Positions 56,592-64,000 of a DNA stretch of 64,000 nt are shown here, piece by piece; position 1 is the stretch's first letter; every line of letters starts with the position of its first letter. This DNA is from Gammaproteobacteria bacterium. GTDB lineage: Bacteria; Pseudomonadota; Gammaproteobacteria; SZUA-229. The stretch spans positions 1 through 64,000 of the forward strand of contig JADGFA010000011.1 in NCBI GenBank assembly GCA_016744065.1. The letters are read 5' to 3'. The translations under genes and the position numbers were made by a program. The notes beneath the pieces were generated by a model, which saw only the letters and a list, made by a program, of their open reading frames with translations, was not told the DNA's origin and did not search any database.

Positions 56592-57707
56592 TCATTCGTC
56601 TTCAGTTTTAACGCCTGTTAAAGAACCATAAAAGTCTCTTGCAGAAGAGTCCGGTATAAGCTCCCTCATCAGGTCATCCAGTGGCATATCGCCCCATTTT
56701 ACCGCTCGCTCAAGTATATACGAAATTGGAGAATGTGGTTCTGTTTTACGGAAAAATTCAGAAATTTCTATCAATTTTTTAAATGCATCTGCTCTGGACT
56801 TTACCGGGCCTGATGCTTGTGCTGTCTGTCCTGTTGATTCACCTGAATCTGTGGATTCTCCATCAGACCCCTCAGAAGCTCCTTCATCGTTATCATCTGA
56901 TGGTATTTTGTACTTACCAATATGATTAATGGCTCCCCGGGACTCTTCAAGTATATTAATGATGTTGCTAACAGGAGGGGCATCATTTATGCCGCAGTAT
57001 TCATCCAGCATGCTACCAATTTCTCTGAACGTATCAATAGCTACGCTTACATCATCACGGATATTAACAAAAAACTCTTCACTGGACTCAGATACAGCAC
57101 GCTCTACATCTTCGTTACTAAAACCTAATTTGGAGGCTTTATCAGATTTGGCTTCTTCATCTATTATTTTTTCTATGTCCAGAGCCTGCTGGTACTTCCA
57201 TAAACTAAAAGGACCGGGCTCATTGCCCTGTGTTATTTCTACATTACGAATGGGGGCAATTAATACGCCTTCAGCGCCTTCGCCATTTAATCCGGTAAGA
57301 GAGGCTACTCGTGTTTCGACACCATCTTCATCCGGTAAGGGGTAGAGAGTATCCCAGTACTGATCAATTAAGCCATGTATTAATCTGAAGCCATCCCTTA
57401 AACCCTGAAATCCATAACGCCGAATCAGCGCTTCTGTGTACCAGCTTGCAACTTCCAGGTCTTTAGCTTTATTTTGCAAAATATCAGGAGCCTGATCGAG
57501 AATTTTTCGCCACTGTTCATCTGCTTCACTATTGTCGCCATCAAACATATTGCTACGTTCTGCAGCCCGGGCCGCATTACGAGCATCTTTAATAGAGTAA
57601 TAAGCAGATGTAGGAGAGGAATCATCGCGAATGTCATCGCCAACCGGGTTATCTTCTGATATAGGTTGTAACAGGTTATCCAGTTGTATTATTTCTTCTG
57701 ACGCCAT
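56592..57707 (-). CDS. tssA: T6SS cap/baseplate protein TssA
   Basis: A 371-aa protein with an ImpA-type N-terminal domain (LLQPISEDNPVGDDIR, WRKILDQAPDILQNKAKDLEVASWYTEAL split over about 5-100, QYWDTLYPLPDEDG). An acidic low-complexity linker spans about 275-300. A short C-terminal domain has EPHSPISYILERAVKWG and PLDDLMRELI. This layout is the short TssA class. TssA primes tube and sheath polymerisation. It is the first gene of the minus-strand core operon, with an AAGGA ribosome site. Confidence 0.94.
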   Translation of the reverse strand: MASEEIIQLDNLLQPISEDNPVGDDIRDDSSPTSAYYSIKDARNAARAAERSNMFDGDNSEADEQWRKILDQAPDILQNKAKDLEVASWYTEALIRRYGFQGLRDGFRLIHGLIDQYWDTLYPLPDEDGVETRVASLTGLNGEGAEGVLIAPIRNVEITQGNEPGPFSLWKYQQALDIEKIIDEEAKSDKASKLGFSNEDVERAVSESSEEFFVNIRDDVSVAIDTFREIGSMLDEYCGINDAPPVSNIINILEESRGAINHIGKYKIPSDDNDEGASEGSDGESTDSGESTGQTAQASGPVKSRADAFKKLIEISEFFRKTEPHSPISYILERAVKWGDMPLDDLMRELIPDSSARDFYGSLTGVKTEDE

Positions 57708-58056
57708 TTATTGTTATTCCTTCATACGTTATATTTTGCATCTATTAGCAAAGACTAATATAGAGCCTTCGCTGGCGTTTAATCTATGTATTTATAAGGT
57801 ATTGAATTGCTTATGTAAAGCTAACAGCGTAATTTATAGCTTTAAGTTAAAATATTTCTTAAGAATTGTCGTCAATTGCTTGGAACATCAACTATCTATA
57901 GGTAATATTTAGACTCGGGTCTGGTTTTAGATTTTTGAAAGACTACAATAGTCAGTACGTTAAACGGGATACTTTAAAATAATTCATAATTGTTTTGGAA
58001 ATATTCAGAGCCATAATTTAAAATACAAAATTGAGATTGTCAGGATGATATATTAA
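57708..58056. promoter_or_regulatory. Divergent control region between tssA and tagH
   Basis: 349 bp between the two divergent core operons, with no ORF that looks real. Visible elements are an interrupted dyad at 57741-57764 (TCTATTAG / CTAATATAGA) in the tssA leader and a short GACTA-CAA-TAGTC palindrome at 57941-57953. No sigma-54 GG-N10-GC box is seen. Confidence 0.5.
57990..58017 (+). promoter_or_regulatory. Candidate tagH promoter
   Basis: TTGTTT (57990-57995), a 16-bp spacer and CATAAT (58012-58017) form a plausible sigma-70 promoter about 40 bp before the tagH start. Confidence 0.35.
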
Positions 58057-59739
58057 ATGCCATTAATCGTAACCATTACTAACGCTCCAGATTCGGTCAA
58101 TCTGACTGAATCAACTAAAACCTTTGATGAGCAGGGTGGCTCACTTGGTCGAGGTAAGGATAATGTCTGGGTGTTAGATGATCCAGAACGATTTCTATCA
58201 TCGTGTCACTGCCAGTTTAGTTGTGAGAGTGGTCAGTTTTATATTACAGATGTAAGTACTAATGGCACATTTTTAAATGGTTCAGTTAATCCAATGGGCA
58301 AGGGAACTAAACTGCCACTTAATGATGGTGATGGTTTTGAGCTGGGTGATTATTCATTCTCCGTAAATATATCTGCTGGTACACAGCAGGCTTTTGGTGT
58401 TTCTGCAGATCCTTTTGGTAATGCAAATGCAGAACCAAATACGGCTATGGATGATATATTTTCAGCACCAGCATCAGATAGTGGATTTGGCCAGAGTGAT
58501 GCAAATCCATTTGGTGGAGGTCATGTTTCCACTGCGGATTCAATATTTAGTACAAATGCCGAAGAAACAGATCCTTTAGCCGCCTTAGATAAGGCACAGG
58601 GTGGAAGTTTAGATGCTGGAACGGATGATTTTCAGGGAGGATTTGATAATATCTCTGGTTCACCAGATCCATTTCAACCTGCACCGTCCAGTGATCCATT
58701 TGCTGGGTCTAGTCATTCAGATCAGTCCAGTGCTTTAAATCAGCAGGTCTCGTGGCCTGATGCGGCGCCAGAGCATTTATCAATGGATAACGGAATACCC
58801 GATGACTGGGATGATGATGACCTGATGTCATCAACACCACCTGCTTCACCCCCCGCACAAACTGTTGCGCCTCAGGTTAAGCCGTCCTTACCATTAACAG
58901 AACCGCCTGTTGTTCCCAGTCCACCACAGCGACAACCTGCACCGGCTGCGCCAGCTCCCCAGCCTGCTGCTGAACCTCCTGCACAACATCAACTTACCGG
59001 TAAATTTGACACGCCCGCGAATGAAGTCTTATTAGCGCAACATAAGGCGCAACAAAAACTTCAGTCTGAGTTTGAAATGCTTAAACAGCAGATGAAAGCA
59101 CAGAAAAATGGTGAGCCCAGTAAAGTGACTGTTGATACCAGCCTAATTAAGGCTATGGGATTGCAACAATTAAATATGGATGATGATGAAGTCACAAAAG
59201 TTAATCAGGTTGTTGGTGAAGTCGTAAGAGAGATGGTAGGTGGCCTGATGCAGGTACTGGGATCTAGAAGCTCTATAAAAAATGAATTTCGTATGAATGT
59301 TACAACTATTCAACCAATAGAAAATAACCCACTTAAATTTTCAGCCAATATAGATGATGCGCTTGAAAATATGTTTATTAAACAGGGTAATGCATATAAA
59401 AAACCAGTAGAAGCCGTAAAAGAAAGTTTTGATAGTATTGCGGAGCATCAGGTTGCCATTCTGGCAGGTATTCGAGCTGCTTTTAAAGGGGTTATTGAAC
59501 GCTTTGATCCTGCTCTGCTTGAGCAGCGATTTGCAAAACAGAAAAAGGCAGGCATTATACCGGCTAGCCAGAAAGCAAAAAACTGGGATGCTTATCTTGA
59601 GTATTATAATGAACTGGCAGGCGATATAGATAATTCATTCCAGTATCTTTTTGGCGATGAGTTTGTACAGGCTTATGAAGAGCAACTACAAAAATTGACA
59701 ATCGCAAGAAAGTCACAGATTAATAAAAAGGAACCATAG
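58057..59739 (+). CDS. tagH: T6SS FHA-domain protein TagH
   Basis: A 560-aa FHA-scaffold protein. Residues about 1-105 are the FHA domain (GGSLGRGKDNVWVL, SSCHCQFSCESGQFY, DVSTNGTFLNGS), where the usual SRxH is SSCH. A low-complexity linker rich in Asp-Pro-Phe, Ser and Pro covers about 110-320. The C-terminal TagH domain (about 320-560) has NEFRMNVTTIQPIENNPLKF and VKESFDSIAEHQVAILAGI. FHA proteins recruit phosphothreonine-marked partners in T6SS posttranslational control. No PpkA kinase, PppA phosphatase or TagF gene lies in the window, so any partner is further downstream or absent. It is first in the plus-strand core operon. Confidence 0.92.
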   Translation: MPLIVTITNAPDSVNLTESTKTFDEQGGSLGRGKDNVWVLDDPERFLSSCHCQFSCESGQFYITDVSTNGTFLNGSVNPMGKGTKLPLNDGDGFELGDYSFSVNISAGTQQAFGVSADPFGNANAEPNTAMDDIFSAPASDSGFGQSDANPFGGGHVSTADSIFSTNAEETDPLAALDKAQGGSLDAGTDDFQGGFDNISGSPDPFQPAPSSDPFAGSSHSDQSSALNQQVSWPDAAPEHLSMDNGIPDDWDDDDLMSSTPPASPPAQTVAPQVKPSLPLTEPPVVPSPPQRQPAPAAPAPQPAAEPPAQHQLTGKFDTPANEVLLAQHKAQQKLQSEFEMLKQQMKAQKNGEPSKVTVDTSLIKAMGLQQLNMDDDEVTKVNQVVGEVVREMVGGLMQVLGSRSSIKNEFRMNVTTIQPIENNPLKFSANIDDALENMFIKQGNAYKKPVEAVKESFDSIAEHQVAILAGIRAAFKGVIERFDPALLEQRFAKQKKAGIIPASQKAKNWDAYLEYYNELAGDIDNSFQYLFGDEFVQAYEEQLQKLTIARKSQINKKEP

Positions 59740-59746
59740 GGCTTTT

Positions 59747-60373
59747 ATGAAACACTATCAATTATTTAAAGTTATTATAATAACTTTGTTATTTGGGGCT
59801 TTAACAGCATGCCAGTCATTAAATGGTGCTGTTGGGGGATACTTCGGTCTGGATACAGATTTAGAAATTACTTTTGAAGTTGATGCAGATATTAACCCAG
59901 ATGAGCTTGGTAAGCCTTCACCATTGTTTATACGTATGTATGAGCTTAAATCTAAAAAAATGATGAAAAAATCTGACTTTATTGAAATATACGAGCGTGA
60001 TAAAGAAGTTCTGGGTGCTGATATGATTGCCGCACATAAATTAAAGCATTTCAAACCAGGTGAAAGTCGAGCAGAGCATTTTGTATTATCGCCAAAAACA
60101 CATTATGTTGCGCTTTATGGAGAGTTTCTTGAATTTAAAAATGCAGAGTATAAGTTAATCATTCCTGTTGTTGCCAATAATGTATTCAGAAACTCTGTTG
60201 TTGTTCGAGTGTCAGGAAATAAGCTTATCTTTAATGAAGAAATAGCTGAAGAAATAGATGATGGTAGTGGTTTAAAAGAAAATGCGAGTAAAACTAAGGA
60301 TGGTGCAGAAAAAGCACAGGGTACAGCTGATAAGACAAAAGAATCAGCAGATAAAATGAAGAAACTTTTTTAA
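59747..60373 (+). CDS. tssJ: T6SS outer-membrane lipoprotein TssJ
   Basis: A 208-aa lipoprotein (lipobox ALTAC, Cys22) that anchors the membrane complex to the outer membrane through TssM. The core matches TssJ (SPLFIRMYELKSK, FIEIYERDKEVLG, LSPKTHYVALYGEF). It is longer than usual because of a C-terminal lysine/alanine-rich helix of about 40 residues (KTKDGAEKAQGTADKTKESA) with an 11-residue-like pattern. An AGGG ribosome site lies 7 bp after the tagH stop. Confidence 0.92.
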   Translation: MKHYQLFKVIIITLLFGALTACQSLNGAVGGYFGLDTDLEITFEVDADINPDELGKPSPLFIRMYELKSKKMMKKSDFIEIYERDKEVLGADMIAAHKLKHFKPGESRAEHFVLSPKTHYVALYGEFLEFKNAEYKLIIPVVANNVFRNSVVVRVSGNKLIFNEEIAEEIDDGSGLKENASKTKDGAEKAQGTADKTKESADKMKKLF

Positions 60374-60441
60374 ATAACACGGTATGTTTGCATAGATAAG
60401 TATGATGCAGATTATTAATTAATAAAACTGGCGAATAAAAA

Positions 60442-61776
60442 ATGTCATTAGATAGTAAAGTTGTCTGGTCGGAAGGTATGTTTTTAAACCCTCAACATTT
60501 CCAGCAACAGGAGCGTTATTTTGAACGCCTGGTGGAAGGGAAGTGTTCTGCATATGGAGCATATGGATGGGGAATACATGAGTTTGAAATTGATCAACAA
60601 TTACTTACTCTGGGTAAAGTCTCAGTTATCAAGGGCAAGGGTGTTTTCCCCGATGGAACCCCCTTTAGTTTTCCTGATGTAGATGAGCCACCACCGGTAT
60701 TTGAAGTTCCTGAAAATACTCATAATAGCGTTTTATATGTTTGTGTCCCGGTTAAACGACCGGGTGCAGTAGATGTAATAGCAGAAGAGAATACTCAGGG
60801 ACTGGCACGATACTTCAGCTTTGAGCAGGAAACTCGTGATGTTTCTAATGAATCTGGTGATAATATTTCTATGCATGTTGGCAAATTACGCTTTCGCCTC
60901 ATGCTGGAAACAGATGACTTGAGTGGTTATGCCTGTATTGGTCTAATTCGTATTGCAGAATCCAGAGAAGATAAAAACATACTTTTAGATGACAGTTATA
61001 TTGCTACTTGCCTTGATTGTAAAAAATCACCGAAATTAGCTGGATTTTTAACAGAATTAATTGGTTTACTACATCATCGGGGGGAAGCAATAGCCGGTCG
61101 TCTTGCTGATGCCAATCGCGGTGGTACAGCTGAAATTGCTGATTATATGATGTTGCAATTAATTAATCGTCTTGAACCGATGTCAAACCACCTGTCAAAA
61201 ATGAATGGTTTGCACCCTGTAAATTTATTTGCTGAATCTGTGCAAATGGTTGGAGAACTCTCAACGTTTGTAAGCAAAAATAAGCGTACACCTACATTTC
61301 CAATGTACTTGCATGATGACCTACAAACGACATTTACACCGGTCATAAATGAATTAAGAAATTGCCTTAGCATGGTTTATGAGCAAACAGCTGTTTCGCT
61401 TAATCTGGTTGAGAAAAAATATGGTATACGTGTTGCTGAAATTGCAGATCGATCACTGATTGGTTCTGCCATGTTTATAATCTCAGCAAGAGCAGATGTT
61501 CCAGAAGATGCTTTACGTGCACATTTGCCAGCACAGATTAAAATTGGTCCAGTGGAACGTATTCGGCAGTTAGTGAATGCGGCTATGCCTGGTATTGCGA
61601 TTAAACCTCTTCCTGTTGCTCCAAGACAGATTCCTTTTCATGCGGGTTATACTTATTTTCAACTAGATCAGCAGAGTGACTTCTGGAATGAATTAAAACA
61701 TTCAGGTGGTTTTGCATTACATATTGGTGGTGACTTCCCAGGGTTAGAGTTAGAATTCTGGGCGGTTCGTCAATAG
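60442..61776 (+). CDS. tssK: T6SS baseplate protein TssK
   Basis: A 444-aa protein linking the baseplate to the membrane complex. Diagnostic features are KVVWSEGMFLNPQHFQQQER at the N-terminus, the FYxSRQ-like YDLxIxxS pattern in VNLFAESVQMVGELSTF, YLHDDLQTTFTPVINELR, and the C-terminal GIAIKPLPVAPRQIPF and YFQLDQQSDFWNELKHS. Length is normal for TssK. It sits between tssJ and tssL, the usual order. Confidence 0.96.
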   Translation: MSLDSKVVWSEGMFLNPQHFQQQERYFERLVEGKCSAYGAYGWGIHEFEIDQQLLTLGKVSVIKGKGVFPDGTPFSFPDVDEPPPVFEVPENTHNSVLYVCVPVKRPGAVDVIAEENTQGLARYFSFEQETRDVSNESGDNISMHVGKLRFRLMLETDDLSGYACIGLIRIAESREDKNILLDDSYIATCLDCKKSPKLAGFLTELIGLLHHRGEAIAGRLADANRGGTAEIADYMMLQLINRLEPMSNHLSKMNGLHPVNLFAESVQMVGELSTFVSKNKRTPTFPMYLHDDLQTTFTPVINELRNCLSMVYEQTAVSLNLVEKKYGIRVAEIADRSLIGSAMFIISARADVPEDALRAHLPAQIKIGPVERIRQLVNAAMPGIAIKPLPVAPRQIPFHAGYTYFQLDQQSDFWNELKHSGGFALHIGGDFPGLELEFWAVRQ

Positions 61777-61858
61777 ATAACCTTTTATGGCTTAGGTCTT
61801 ATATTTACCGTTGTTAAATATAAGTTAAAAATTTAAGAATTAATTCATGGAGCTAACA

Positions 61859-62827
61859 ATGTCATCAGGTGATTCTGACAAGACAGTATTCAGACAGCCA
61901 TCAGTGGATGGTGATCGTACCGTAATCAAGCCTATGCCTGGTGGACGAGGTGGAGCGCAACAACCTCCACCTCCGCCGCCAGTGCAACCACCGGTTCAAC
62001 AACAGCCCGTGCAAGCTCCGCCGATTCAACAACAACCGGCTCCAGCTTATCAGCAACAGCAGGCACAACCTCAAGCTGCCGGTGGCTCAGCTAATGCTTA
62101 TTTCAGTACCCGTAATGGTCTTAATCCTTTAGTTAATGCGGCATCAACTTTAATAGCCGTGTTCGAAAAAACACGTTCGTCGGTTTCCCATCCAGATGTA
62201 GGTGGGTTACACCAGCGAATGGTAAGTGAAATAAAAAACTTTGAAAGCACAGCCAAGCAAACAGGCATTAAACCTGAGGTTGTTCTATCAGCACGATATG
62301 CCTTATGTGTTGCACTTGATGAAGCCGTTTTAAATACACCCTGGGGTAGTGAAAGCGCCTGGCCCCAAAGAACGTTACTAAGTGTTTTTCATAATGAAAC
62401 ATCAGGTGGTGAGAAATTTTTTCTTATACTTGATCGTATGAAAGAACAGCCAGCAGAAAACTTATATATTCTTGAGTTGATGTATATATTGTTAAGCCTG
62501 GGGTTTGAAGGTAAATATCGGGTTATTCATCGTGGTCGTGACATGATTGAACAGATGAGAGATGACCTTTTTACTATAGTTCGTCGTCAAAAAGGTGAGT
62601 ATGAACGTTCATTATCACCTAGCTGGCATGGCCTGGGTAAAACACGCAATTCACTGGCTGATTATATTCCTATGTGGGTTGTCGGTAGTATTGTAGGTGC
62701 AATTCTGTTTTTAAGTTATTCGGGATTCAGGGTCTGGCTTTATGAGTCATCGTCACCGGTGGTTCAGCAACTGGATGAAATCACTGATATGCGTACAGTC
62801 GCACGTAAAACACCAGAAAAAAAATAA
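61859..62827 (+). CDS. tssL: T6SS inner-membrane protein TssL (DotU/IcmH type)
   Basis: A 322-aa protein of the membrane complex. I choose the ATG at 61859, preceded by GGAG at a 6-bp spacing, instead of the in-frame ATG at 61847. The N-terminal 80 residues are a Pro/Gln-rich linker. The DotU domain follows (NPLVNAASTLIAVFEKTRS, ARYALCVALDEAVLNTPWG, LLSVFHNETSGGEKFF, YRVIHRGRDMIEQMRDDL). A single membrane helix (WVVGSIVGAILFLSYSGFRV) lies near the end. There is no OmpA-like peptidoglycan-binding extension. Confidence 0.95.
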   Translation: MSSGDSDKTVFRQPSVDGDRTVIKPMPGGRGGAQQPPPPPPVQPPVQQQPVQAPPIQQQPAPAYQQQQAQPQAAGGSANAYFSTRNGLNPLVNAASTLIAVFEKTRSSVSHPDVGGLHQRMVSEIKNFESTAKQTGIKPEVVLSARYALCVALDEAVLNTPWGSESAWPQRTLLSVFHNETSGGEKFFLILDRMKEQPAENLYILELMYILLSLGFEGKYRVIHRGRDMIEQMRDDLFTIVRRQKGEYERSLSPSWHGLGKTRNSLADYIPMWVVGSIVGAILFLSYSGFRVWLYESSSPVVQQLDEITDMRTVARKTPEKK

Positions 62828-62911
62828 ATTAGATAGAGTAAACATGGTAAGTAAATACATAGACGTGTTTACTTATTACATTAAATTAAAATAATAATAG
62901 TTAAATAATTT

Positions 62912-64000
62912 ATGAAAAAAATTGCTGAGTTTTTTAAAAATAAAATTGTCATTTCTCTTATAGGCTTAATTGCGCTTTCTATTATTATCTGGTTTGTTGG
63001 GCCAATGATTAAGTTTGGTGAAGATAATTCTGCGCCATTAGGAAGCGTGGTCGCTCGCCTGGTTGCTATTATTGTTTTAGTTATTTTGTGGGGATTAAAT
63101 AATTTACGCGTCCAGATGATGGACAGAAAACAAAATGATGAACTGGTCGGTGATTTAGAGCACAATCAGGATGCGTTGGTACTTGATGGTTCATCAGATC
63201 AGACATCTGAAGAAATGCATCAGATGAATCAACGTTTTTCAGATGCATTATCTACATTAAAAAAATTAAAGTTTAGTGGAAAGGGCAGTAAAAAAGCACT
63301 TTATGAGTTGCCCTGGTATATTATTATTGGTCCGCCAGGTTCAGGTAAAACAACGGCGCTGGTTCATTCCAGTCTTGATTTTCCATTGGCAGAACAGTTC
63401 GGAAAAGGTGCATTACAGGGCATTGGTGGAACACGTAACTGTGACTGGTGGTTTACTAATGAAGCTGTACTTATTGATACAGCCGGTCGTTATACCACTC
63501 AGGATAGTCATAAAGTTGTTGATAGTAGTGCCTGGGAAGGTTTTTTACAGCTACTTAAAAAGAATCGTCGTCGACGCCCAATCAATGGTGCGATTATTGC
63601 TATCAGTATTCATGATCTGCTTTTGCAAACAGAAGAAGAGCGTATACAGCATGCAAAAATAATTAGAACACGTATTGATGAGTTAATGGAAAAACTTGAA
63701 ATTCGTTTTCCAATTTATTTAATGTTTACCAAGGCGGATCTCGCATCCGGTTTTACAGAATACTTTGAAGATTTAAGTAAAGAGGAAAGAGAGCAGGTCT
63801 GGGGTATCTCTTTACCTAATGCGCCTAAGCCATCTCAAAGTCCTGACTTTGATTACCTTGATGTTGAATATGGTAAATTACTGGAGAGGCTTTATTCCAG
63901 AGAGCTATCGCGTATACATTCAGAGCGTGATGTGAAACGCCGTGCTGCAATTCAGGGCTTCCCTCAGCAAATGGAAAACCTTAAAACTGTTATTGACAGT
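62912..64000 (+). CDS. tssM: T6SS inner-membrane protein TssM (5' part)
   Basis: The first 363 codons of an open frame that runs off the window. Full-length TssM is usually over 1,100 aa. Two N-terminal membrane helices (KIVISLIGLIALSIIIWFVG and LVAIIVLVILWGL) are followed by a cytoplasmic P-loop domain with Walker A GPPGSGKTT at residues 140-148 and the TRNCDWWFTNEAVLIDTAGR motif. NGAIIAISIHDLL and PIYLMFTKADL continue the NTPase. It completes the TssJLM membrane complex. Confidence 0.96.
   Translation, partial: MKKIAEFFKNKIVISLIGLIALSIIIWFVGPMIKFGEDNSAPLGSVVARLVAIIVLVILWGLNNLRVQMMDRKQNDELVGDLEHNQDALVLDGSSDQTSEEMHQMNQRFSDALSTLKKLKFSGKGSKKALYELPWYIIIGPPGSGKTTALVHSSLDFPLAEQFGKGALQGIGGTRNCDWWFTNEAVLIDTAGRYTTQDSHKVVDSSAWEGFLQLLKKNRRRRPINGAIIAISIHDLLLQTEEERIQHAKIIRTRIDELMEKLEIRFPIYLMFTKADLASGFTEYFEDLSKEEREQVWGISLPNAPKPSQSPDFDYLDVEYGKLLERLYSRELSRIHSERDVKRRAAIQGFPQQMENLKTVIDS

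Noticed and set aside
57708-58056. Sigma-54 promoter between tssA and tagH
   Set aside because: Sigma-54 control is common for T6SS, but no GG-N10-GC pair with acceptable flanks was found on either strand.

Overview
This is an A+T-rich stretch of a Gram-negative, most likely gammaproteobacterial, chromosome. Supporting signs are a Vibrio-like second EF-G, a family-1 uracil-DNA glycosylase, a two-partner secretion pair, many lipoproteins with clear lipoboxes and a complete type VI secretion (T6SS) locus. I cannot name the genus. I see no rRNA, tRNA, CRISPR array, transposase or integrase.

Layout. (1) 1-4701 is housekeeping DNA: a degenerate interspersed repeat, fusA2 and ung on the minus strand, then a class III nucleotide cyclase fused to an FHA domain. 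(2) 4850-6601 is a HipB/HipA-type toxin-antitoxin operon with four operator-like dyads over its promoter. (3) 6618-9417 is a small island of unknown genes (401 aa + 286 aa, plus a shortened cyclic-phosphate receiver-domain gene), bracketed by two copies of an 88-bp direct repeat. (4) 9639-22212 holds a Calx-beta lipoprotein, a 2921-aa TpsA exoprotein with about 13 degenerate repeats of about 113 aa, a tiny ORF and the TpsB transporter. (5) 22370-35620 (plus strand) is the T6SS effector-delivery module: hcp, vgrG, a DUF6484 protein, a TIGR02270 protein, a DUF2169 adaptor, a ketosynthase-like protein without its catalytic residues, then a duplicated cassette of PAAR-like DUF4150 protein, HExxH metallopeptidase effector and two candidate immunity proteins. 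The second effector copy has lost about 601 bp including the active site, while its tip and immunity genes persist. A third, effector-less immunity pair follows, and its second gene is frameshifted. (6) 35864-41000 (minus strand) is an operon of TPR lipoproteins and exported proteins. (7) 41217-46320 (minus strand) holds large unrecognised proteins (582 aa with an N-terminal zinc ribbon; 606 aa with an exported 278-aa neighbour and a DUF3592 membrane protein), which look like further T6SS cargo with partners. (8) 46622-57707 (minus strand) is tssH(clpV)-tssG-tssF-tssE-tssC2-tssC-tssB-tssA. (9) 58057-64000 (plus strand) is tagH-tssJ-tssK-tssL-tssM, with tssM running off the end.

How it works together. 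From tssA down to 35864 every gene is on the minus strand; from hcp to 35620 every gene is on the plus strand; the two runs converge at about 35.7 kb. The core genes encode baseplate (TssA/E/F/G/K), sheath (TssB/C plus a second TssC), recycling ATPase (ClpV) and membrane complex (TssJ/L/M). The hcp-vgrG module supplies tube, spike, tip and cargo. Stable hairpins after hcp and after tssC sit where abundant tube and sheath mRNAs would need to be uncoupled from downstream genes.

The most notable region is 29.0-35.6 kb: a duplicated effector-immunity cassette caught in decay. Each immunity set seems to pair an exported, two-cysteine protein with a leaderless protein sharing the same C-terminal signature. 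Family assignments come from reading sequence motifs, not from database searches.
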